Shown here: piece by piece, positions 55,627-64,000 of the stretch
Numbering within the stretch: position 1 is the stretch's first letter
How the letters are laid out: each line of letters opens with the position of its first letter
The notes under the pieces: generated by a model
Databases searched by the model: none
The model's input: the letters and a program-made list of their open reading frames with translations, nothing else
Told to the model about the DNA's origin: nothing
Translations under genes and position numbers: made by a program
Assembly: GCF_039555335.1 (NCBI RefSeq)
Contig: NC_092647.1
Coordinates: 16,292,094 to 16,356,093, forward strand
Length of the DNA stretch: 64,000 nucleotides
Direction of reading: 5' to 3'
Origin: Amphiura filiformis
Lineage: Eukaryota; Echinodermata; Ophiuroidea; Amphilepidida; Amphiuridae

Positions 55627-55791
55627 ACAAATGTTGACTGCTATGAGGGGCATGGTTAATATTATAGGCCCAAGGTGATCTCAAAACCATGCTATGACCC
55701 GAGGTGCAGCCGAGGGTCATAGCATGGTTTTGAGATCACCTTGGCGGGCCTATAATTTTAACCATGCCCCTCATAGCAGTCAATATTTGTA
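55627..55791. mobile_element. Near-perfect 165-bp palindrome
   Basis: Arms of about 73 bp (TGCTATGAGGGGCATGGTTA, GGTGATCTCAAAACCATGCT, ATGACCC) surround a loop of about 15-18 bp. It abuts the element at 55271-55625. It would form a very stable hairpin as RNA or cruciform as DNA. Confidence 0.92.
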
Positions 55792-56092
55792 TAATAACTC
55801 GAGAAGCATAGCCATACTATTTCTGAATCAATCAATAAAGCAAAGCAAATCATACTTGTAGGCCTATAATACTATATTAAATATAATTGCGACCAACCGA
55901 TACAGCTCGACACGCCCAATGTATGAATAAAAGCACCTAACAATAAAGTCGCCCAATTGAACAGTTGTAGGTGTCGATCGCACGACTTCATAATTAATAT
56001 TGATTGGCAACATTTTCCAATATGTCAGCGCTCAAATCGGACACAATAGAACAATAGACTCTTCAGTGCGTTGGTTAGAACTTTTAAATTTC

Positions 56093-58502
56093 TATACGGC
56101 TCAAAATATGCTAAGGTGTCATATTATAGCCATATATTTTGACATCTTTTTTTTAAAAATAATAATTATAGAAATGGAATATTTGCTAGTTTAGTGGCAC
56201 GTTTAGGTAGTAAAGACATAGCATACACAATTTAAGTAAAATCCTTTCACTCTAAATAATAAAAAAATAAAAATAGCTGTAAAAATGCCTATTTTTACAC
56301 TTTTATTTGTAACATGCCAAGAGACACCTTTTTCAACAGCTTTTAATTTTTTTATGGATCCTTATAGAAATTCATGTGACCTGTTTCCAAAAATGGTGCA
56401 GTAAACCAATCAAAAAAAGAAAGAGGCATTATGAATTATAAGTTAACAGATCAAAAAAAGGATTTAAAAGTTTGCCTTGCGTATGTTACTATTGTCTGTC
56501 AAACTTTTGATTGATTTTGAAGTCCCTCAGTTTTTTATAAACAAAGACTTGAAGCATAAACTAAAGGGTAAATCTATTGTAAATAACTTCATTTCTCCAT
56601 ATTATAATCAATTTGTAAGTGGCTGCCATCTTTTTTGAACATATAACAATTTTAAAATGTCTGTCAAATAGTAACATACGCAAGACGGTGCTGTAATTCC
56701 TGCTAAACTAGGGTGATACAGCTAATTATGCTACATGACATAGCATTTAGCTCCACCTAGCTTTGTGGCACTATCACTTTGTGAGGAGAAGCTTTTTTGA
56801 TGACACAATCCATTGTTAAGTGTTGTCTGTCAAACATTTGTATGCAAGTAACATACGCAAGATTTGTATGTGTCTGTCAAAAGTAACATACGCAATACGT
56901 TTAAAAAAATTAAAAATCACTTGATGTTCACATTATGATGATAGTTTAGAGTTTATAAAAGTGTTTTAAAACATGTGATTTATAAACTGCATGTGATCTT
57001 TATTCAATTTCCCATCTTGAACTACTGTTTTTGCCAAATTATTATTCTGTATGTTACATTTGACAGACATCTTATGTATGTTATGGCTTGACAGACACAC
57101 ATATTTTATTTATAACAATTTATCCTCCTTATTGTAATATTTGGACACATTTTTTTCCACAATCAGTTGCTGTAGGTCCTACACCTAAATAACCACAAAA
57201 TACCTTATGGCCATGCGTCTCAAGGTGGGAACCTCTTTTGTGACATACTGTTTTCATAGCTGAAAACATCATTTTTGAAATGAATGGTTTTACCTTTTAT
57301 GTACCAATTACAGGTATGTAAAAGTATACATTGCTGGAAAGCATGAAGAACATAGATTACAATGACCCAAACCTGAAGTCAATATTCAGTCTGTACCAGA
57401 AGATATACAGGGTGTAACAATTAACTTTTTAATGAACATGTGATATAGTTTATGAGGTCCTATTTCTTTTCAGGAGTATTTTCTCAATCTGAGGACCACA
57501 AAATCAAACAGAGCTTGAAAAGGCCCACCAGAAAATGTATACTTTATATAGGGTGTGATGCTTCCTTCTATGTATACAGGGTGTTCAAAATTTGCTTCAT
57601 TATTAGACCTGATTAATTATTCAAAAGGTTAATTATTGCTAATTAGCTGATTAAATACTTTTATATTTCTACTTTCAGTCATAAATAATCCTTTCAAACC
57701 AAAAAGGATACAATATATCTCTTTCTTTGTCACTTTTAGACCAATTACTGGCGATTCTGAAAATTGACAGTTTACATAGCAGCCTATGGGAAAAGGCATG
57801 AACGAGCCTGTAAATGTGCTCGTTAGTCTAATTAATAGAGTTGAAATTACACAAAGTACATAATTATTTAGTTGCTACAATTACTGACATCAAATTGATA
57901 CTACATACTCATGGATTTTAGTTTTCAACTCAACATAAAAGGGAAAAAAAGTATGTCATCAAATTGATATGAACTTTTTCCATAGACTTTCTATGGTACC
58001 GTGTCCTCAGCACCGCCACTCTGCATGCTCGTTAGCCTATTTAACTGTTAAATTAATTAGAATCATTGGAGAAGCCTGGTTTTAGTGTCAAAAGAAAAAG
58101 AAAAGATCAGGCTTTCAAATGAGACCAACTAGAAGGGTGTAGGTCTCCATCTTCATATCAAACCAACCATAATCATATCATGTTTGTACGAAAAATGTCA
58201 CACCGCCACCCTAAAGAGGTTCCCACCTTGAGACGCATGGCCTTATGTAATACTTTATAAATTTTTATGTGATTGCAGAAAATCATCAAAATTGTGTCTG
58301 TCAAATATAACGTACGCAAGGGCTAGAAAAATAAATTTGTGAAGTAAATGGTCTATAACTTATCTTTCTTTTAGTGTATTATGAACGATACATGTATATG
58401 TGCATACTATAATTTAAACCTGGTTGGAGACCAAAAGAAAAGAGCTGGAAAAATAATTGTGTGTTACACTTTTATGACACCTTAGCTTATTTTGTGCCAT
58501 AC
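56093..58502. mobile_element. Long TIR element with periodic CTGTCAAA...GTAACATACGCAAG motif, interrupted
   Basis: The ends CTCAAAATATGCTAAGGTGT (near 56100) and ACACCTTAGCTTATTTTGTG (near 58477) are inverted. The motif GTAACATACGCAAG, usually preceded by CTGTCAAA, lies at 56661-56684, 56848-56861, 56872-56897 and 58297-58320. It is inverted at 56476-56489, 57049-57068 and near 57070-57098. Spacing is about 180-205 bp after subtracting the insertion 57209-58242. Confidence 0.75.
57209..58242. mobile_element. 1.03-kb TIR element nested in the periodic-motif element
   Basis: GGCCATGCGTCTCAAGGTGG, GAACCTCTTT faces AAAGAGGTTCCCACCTTGAG, ACGCATGGCC. TTAT flanks both sides (57205-57208 and 58243-58246). 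No transposase is encoded. Confidence 0.88.
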
Positions 58503-58611
58503 ATATGTTTAGGCCCTGGTTTAGGCCATTTTGGCTGACTAGAAATTGTGTTAACTGAGGTTTGCCTCTCATAGTACCTACACTAGACATACCGTACATG
58601 TAACTTGTAAG

Positions 58612-59426
58612 CAGGGTTCACAGTTTACTCTCAAATAACCGGGTCCACTTTTTTATGCTGGACCCATTCAGATCCCATTTAGTTGAAATTTGCGGGTCCC
58701 AAATTGATTTTTGTGGGTCCAAATTGCACTTATATGTACGAAACTTCAGAAACACCCGGAAATATAATATATTTTCAGTACTGGCGCAAACGATAAATAT
58801 TATAAGTATGCTGAATTTGGCACCCAAAACTTACCAAAGTCGAGTCAAATTACTGTGTAAAAGACGACTTGCCGCGATCGGCGGACCTTCTCATAAAGAA
58901 CTACAATTACTACCTAATAACATGCACTACTTTAATCATCTAATTATTTGCTTATTTTGTTATACCGTACTTATATTTGCTCAGTTGAAATACAACTACC
59001 GCAAAAAACGTGTTTTGTTATTATTAATTATTGTAACATAATATTTGCACGATCCGAAAAAAAATCGCAAGTCAACCTCTTCCATAGTTCCCCTCGTATC
59101 GCTGATCAAATATCTGTGCATGAAATAGCGATGGGATGTGTATCATGTTGCAGCGATTTGTGTAATTGTATGTAATTAATGAATGAAAAGTTATTAAAAA
59201 AATGTTCTGTGAGCCGATTGAGCTGGGTCACACAATGTCAATGATGATCTGACTATGATTGATGATATTTTCTATTTCTTGGATGGGATTTTTTTCCGGG
59301 TCCAAGCACAGCCAGTGAGCCTGTGCTGCTGGACCCATTCAGTAAGTACCGTAATCTTACTTTTTCCGGGTCCAGTGAGTTCAAAAAGTATCCTGGACGC
59401 GAAAACACAATAAACTGTGAACCCTG
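58612..59426. mobile_element. hAT-type element with iterated GGGTCCA word
   Basis: CAGGGTTCACAGTTTA faces TAAACTGTGAACCCTG. The exact 8-bp duplication CTTGTAAG is at 58604-58611 and 59427-59434. CCGGGTCCA, GGGTCCAAATT and GGACCCATTCAG recur near both ends. A 128-codon frame in the middle has no transposase features. Confidence 0.92.
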
Positions 59427-60414
59427 CTTGTAAGGTCAACTGTAGACCATTTTGAGCGATCGAGCTTGAGCATTCTCTTGGTCGGGCTGACGTCACAAAG
59501 GGGAAATTTAGCCTTGTAAAACCAGTGTACGCATGTGCAGCGCATGTACAGTTCCCCTTTCTCGAGCTGGTTGCTATGGGCGCGCTTGTGCAAAGGGGAC
59601 GAAGGGGACAATGTTCCCGGATGTCCGACCGAGTGAATGTTGAGGGCTGTATTTGGTGTACATGTACATGTCGTCATGTTTTGAACAGAGTAAAAAGAGA
59701 CCAAACGTAAACATCACAGTTACGGAAGAGGTTCGCCTTACCACACACCACATAATAATGCATTGCATTGCATTTGGGCCAATTTCAGTGGGAATTTGGC
59801 TGATTTAGCGATTATTTAGGCTTTAGTTTCGCAAATTTTGTGTAATAAAGTTAACTACATTTAACATTATTATGAAGTAGGATGGCCACAAATGAATAAA
59901 ATCATATTTGAATGTGCAGCCATTATTTAGAAATAAGACTGACCCGCTTTATAGACGTGATGATCCGGCGTGATGAGCTCGTAGCTGGTGGCACTAAAAA
60001 TGAAAATTGACAAAAGGGGCACATGTCACAGGTGCCAAATTTTGCATTTTAAGACTTACCGTGAATGCAATTCAAATTTCCTCACGAGTTTTGCGTCATA
60101 ATAAATTATTTCTTATCCCTCAGAATGCAGTTTGATTCAAGTTAAGATCATACTTAACTGGCTCCTACCTTTATTTCAGTCTTTTAAGATCATAAGAAGG
60201 CAAAATATTGTACAAAACTAGCACGAATTCCCCAACAAAACTTCATTTTTCGTACGGCGGCGGGTCGAAGGTCAATCCCGAGGACACAGTACCAAGGGGC
60301 GAAGTTCCATCACTGGTGCCACAATGCGAATGGCGATCATCACTGATCATCCCAGAAAAATCATAGACTCTGAATTGCTGAATCCGGGCTCTGCAGAATA
60401 CAGCACTAAATTTG

Positions 60415-60890
60415 GGCTATTCCCACTTGGTCCAATCCCATTTGGTCCAATCCCACTTAGTCCAATCCCATTTGGTCCAAATCCCACTTTGTCCGCAGAC
60501 CCAGTTAGTCCAATCTCACTTAGTCCATGTCCCACTTGGGCCATGTCCCACTTAGTCCATGTCCCACTTAGCCATGTCCCACTTAGGTCATCATCCCACT
60601 AGGGCCATGTCCCACTTAGGCCATGTCCCACTTAGGCCATGTCCCACTTAGGCCATGTCCCACTAGGTCCATGTCCCACTAGGGCCATGTCCCACTTAGG
60701 CCATGTCCCACTAGGTCCATGTCCCACTAGGGCCATGTCCCACTTAGGCCATGTCCCACTAGGACCATGTCCCACTTGGGCCATGTCCCACTAGGGCCAT
60801 GTCCCACTAGGTCCATGTCCCACTTGGGCCATGTCCCACTAGGGCCATGTCCCACTTGATCCATATCCCACTAGGGCCATGTCCCACTAT
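60415..60890. repeat. 16-bp minisatellite (CCATGTCCCACTTAGG)
   Basis: About 25 copies of CCATGTCCCACTTAGG and CCATGTCCCACTAGGG run from about 60535 to 60890. They follow a related block of TCCCATTTGGTCCAA words from 60415. A poly-G tract lies at 60964-60979. Confidence 0.92.
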
Positions 60891-60979
60891 GGTTATAATA
60901 ATATTTGTTTTTGGTCATTTTCAGTACTTGTTTTAGTTTTCATAGTAGGGCCTATAGTTGTAAGGGGGGGGGGGGGTGG

Positions 60980-62270
60980 GAGCTGATGCAAAAAGTGGGT
61001 CCTAAATATTTTAATCCGTTTGTAGAGGCTCATTAAAAAATCACCAAAATATTTTCTCGCAGAACATGAGTTTACACTCTATTTTCTATGGGGTTGACAT
61101 ACATCGACATTTTTCATGGCCATGCCATTTTTCTTTTAAATAAAAATTCCTCTAAAAGGGAAAGCCAGCCTCAATGTAGAAGAGGTCTTGTAATTAGTTT
61201 TGGTCAATGTGAAAGGCATTTTTAGGATCACGGCTTACTACATCCATGTTACATGACAGTCCACGACCACCAAACCATCAACGGTGAGAAGATGTACACT
61301 GAAACTGCAGAAAACATTAACTCCTAATCTTCTGTCAACTCTTTAATTCATTATTGTTCATTATTATTAATTCATTATTGTTCTCTAAATTGTTCTATTC
61401 TGGTTTTATTTGTCTTTTCAGCTTTTTACCCACGATATTTCAATTTCCAATTTTTTAATACCATAACTTACGAACTCAATTTCTTCGCTTAGGAATGTCC
61501 GATTTTATTGGGGAAAACGGCGTTGTGGAGCAAAATAGCTCTTTATGTGAAAGCCTCCAAATTTATAAGCTGTCCAAAAGATGTCTGTTTTTGACATGAT
61601 ACATCATATTTCTTAAAGACCCATTCAGTGATCCCAGTGCAAGAGTAAAAAAATTAAAATTGTTTATAAATTGCTTAAAAGAGAAGGATAGGCCTAAGTC
61701 ATTCAAATTGTCATTTGGTATTTTTGAAATGCCAAATTTGGCAAAAAATGAAGAAAACAGCAGTACTGACGAAGTTCAAGCCCCGCCATTCAAATACTTG
61801 TAGCTAATTTTAGATACTGTCAGTATCTAAAAAAACAGATTCGTGTAAAATGTCTTATTTTGTCTTAAATAGGCCTACACGGCTTTTGGCTGAACCATTC
61901 GCAGACTTAGCACATCTATGTAATAACAAAGGTACGGTACCAAAATTTTGATGATTTTTACGATCGTCCGGATGAGCAAATCACTGAATGGGCCTTTAAT
62001 ATTAATAATAGATAAGCTGCCTTTAAAAATATTATTGACAATGTTGAGAGTAGGAATTACCTTGAAAAATGTCTCAAAAATACAACATGCCAGTTATATT
62101 CCGGTCTGAAACGATCAGACAATATTTTAAACATTAATAACATCATAAACCCAAATCGTGAAAAAATCACCCCGGGTAGATTTTTGGCTATTTCTCCATT
62201 TACGATCCTGCCCAAACGTGTCTGCTTTCGATATACCACGTCACAAATACTACACTGCACTGACTGCAGG
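60980..62270. other. No gene seen
   Basis: AT-rich, with ATTCATTATTGTTC repeated near 61350. No frame with splice signals is defensible. Confidence 0.45.
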
Positions 62271-62276
62271 TTTTAG

Positions 62277-62607
62277 TTAAAAGGGCATTTCGTGATCCAC
62301 AGCATCATCCCCTAACTTTTCTCAAAAAAAGGTGAGATTTTTATATCACTGGAAACCTCTGGCTACATAATGTTTATGTACAAAATATTTCTTGCAGATT
62401 AATTCGTTAGCAAAGTAATCGTGAAATTTGAATTTCGTTCTGGTATACCAGAACAAAATTGCAACACATTGTGTACACATAACCATGCATAACTCGTAAA
62501 GGCAAAATCGGAATCAACTGAAATTTTTTAGAATAAGCTTTTTTTTGTGGATATCTACTGAAAAATGTCATAAAAAGAGGATGCTAGGATCACCAAATAC
62601 TCCTTAA
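62277..62607. mobile_element. MITE family A, copy 3
   Basis: TTAAAAGGGCATTTCGTGAT at the left and ATCACCAAATACTCCTTAA at the right. The internal TTCGTTCTGGTATACCAGAA is a palindrome with its central bases changed relative to copies 1 and 2. Confidence 0.88.
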
Positions 62608-62619
62608 ATTCGCCATATA

Positions 62620-63815
62620 ACATAATATAAACTCACCTTACATGTACATTTTTTATTTTAAAATAATTTGATATTAATTCGCACTGTATAGTTTACTATA
62701 TGATAGATGGTGGCAAGAACATTTATAAAGGACTGATTACTCACTGCAATCTTCACTCTTGTGTGTCTTGACTGTAAGTTTATGAATCAAATAAAAAGAT
62801 AGAAAGTAGCTTCACTTACGTTATGTGTCATTTTATTTATAACATAGAAGTTATTAAATTAATAAAGTAAGACAATTTATTTATATATAAGTGCATGTCA
62901 AATGGGTACATTGTTCAATACTATAGGCCTACATGCATAAATTATGCCCATATTATAGCTAGGCCCTAAAAACTTTATTTTGCATCGGATTTTTCCCGTT
63001 GAAAAGGCAAAACTGATGTTCATGATAGCAACTATTTCATCAATAGCATTTTGAGTCATTTTTATCCATAAAACGACACAGGATATGATAGATAATTACT
63101 TTGACATCAATATGGTCCATATGATGAAGATTTTGATTCTTAGATCTGTTATCAACATGATATCACGCTGTTCAGTGATCAAGGACCCCGGGTCAAAGAC
63201 ACTGAAATGACATACTTTTCTTCTGCTGACCATATGATGCTGTATATTAACTATTATTGTTACATTTTAGGCCTATACCTAAAACTTTTAAAGTCATATT
63301 AATTCAAACATAACTTTGGTAATACTCACTCGTTTTCATTCGTTGAAACGGCAAAACATACTTACTTTTCCTTACACATCGAATTAAAATATTTAAAAAA
63401 AATTCAACCACAAAAAGTTTTAACAAAAAGTCATTCCAATACCAATAAAAATTAATCTCTTGAGCAAACTGACCCCATCCCAGAAACAGGTACCAGCCCG
63501 ATGGGCTGGCGAAAAAGGTGTTGTATTCAAGAACGAGACTTAAAAGATTTCTAAATTATTGTTCAGTTGGTGGTTTGTTAAAACATTTTATTAACCTGGA
63601 GTTTTCAAAGGCTTTGCATGCTATACTTATTGCTTCAGATTAATAATGTTTCAGTATAATAGCTGTGCCAACTATTATTTCTAGTGAGATATTAGAGTGG
63701 GACTGGTTTGTTAGCCTCTACGTTTGTTTATGATGTCAGAAGCATCGTTCACATAATTATATAGATTGTTTTGAGGTTATAAGTTTTAAGAAATAGTCAT
63801 AACATTATGACTAAT
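62620..63815. other. No gene seen
   Basis: AT-rich intergenic-looking sequence with no defensible frame or repeat border. Confidence 0.45.
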
Positions 63816-63820
63816 AATTA

Positions 63821-64000
63821 CGAGGGGGTATCAAAAAGTTTTAGAAATCGCCCAGAAGTGAAAGAGCTATATCAATGAAATTTTGTCAGTGCAATCACTG
63901 GTCCTTATGTACACTATGGTGCAAAAATGGTCTCATAGGTATGTTTACTTTTTTACAGGAGCTAGATGACACTACCTGCCTAACCGCATAACCAGCAAAA
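63821..64000. mobile_element. Probable mariner-like terminus, running off the window
   Basis: After a TA, the sequence CGAGGGGGTATCAAAAAGTT and TTAGAAATCG resembles mariner-family ends. The rest lies outside the window, so neither the transposase nor the second end can be checked. Confidence 0.4.

Noticed and set aside
58655-59041. 128-codon open frame as a protein gene
   Set aside because: It lies inside a hAT-type element, starts in the terminal region and has no transposase or other motif.
60415-60890. CRISPR-like regular repeats
   Set aside because: Units are 16 bp, contiguous, without unique spacers, and the window is clearly animal-like with spliced genes.

Overview
The window is eukaryotic, AT-rich and mostly non-coding. 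Genes are split by GT-AG introns. Two multi-exon genes are recognisable from their protein sequence, with close animal counterparts: centrin-3 on the plus strand and a Rieske [2Fe-2S] ferredoxin-like protein (RFESD-like) on the minus strand. Together with a BEL/Pao retrotransposon, a LINE fragment and very dense short inverted-repeat transposons (the word TAGGCCTATA is frequent), this suggests a marine invertebrate. An echinoderm or hemichordate is my best guess, from the protein similarity and repeat style only; I cannot name the species. || Layout. 1-1.3 kb: tandem satellite (units of 157 and 170 bp) and a CA tract. 2.4-6.8 kb: the last three exons of the Rieske gene (minus), with one transposon exactly at its stop codon and others in its introns. 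6.8-9.7 kb: hAT-type MITEs and a long palindrome. 9.7-11.3 kb: LINE ORF2 3' fragment in two pieces. 11.3-18.3 kb: repeats, plus a doubtful exon on the minus strand near 17 kb. 18.8-25.3 kb: centrin-3 exons (plus), with introns packed with nested MITEs. 25.3-43.5 kb: gene-poor repeat sea with several large inverted-repeat elements and tRNA-derived SINE-like sequences. 43.8-45.7 kb: an unrecognised two-exon gene (minus) with CxxC pairs and an apparent frameshift. 46-49.5 kb: mostly repeats. 50.2-53.3 kb: decayed BEL/Pao pol (minus), broken by an inverted duplication. 53.6-64 kb: inverted-repeat elements, a 16-bp minisatellite and the start of a mariner-like end. || The genes look unrelated in function: centriole biology, iron-sulfur redox and an unknown protein. 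What unites the window is its transposons. Many carry exact TA, TTA/TAA, TTAA or 8-bp target duplications. Several are nested, and several sit within about 25 bp of exon landmarks. The most unusual pattern is a set of at least eleven short inverted-repeat elements (mostly hAT-like, CAGG...CCTG ends). Each has an interior filled with reiterations of its own short word, and some pairs share near-identical ends but carry different words. Two larger elements, at 36.1-38.0 kb and 56.1-58.5 kb, repeat a private motif at about 170-210 bp spacing with the same order of orientations. All judgements were made by eye; no database search was possible.
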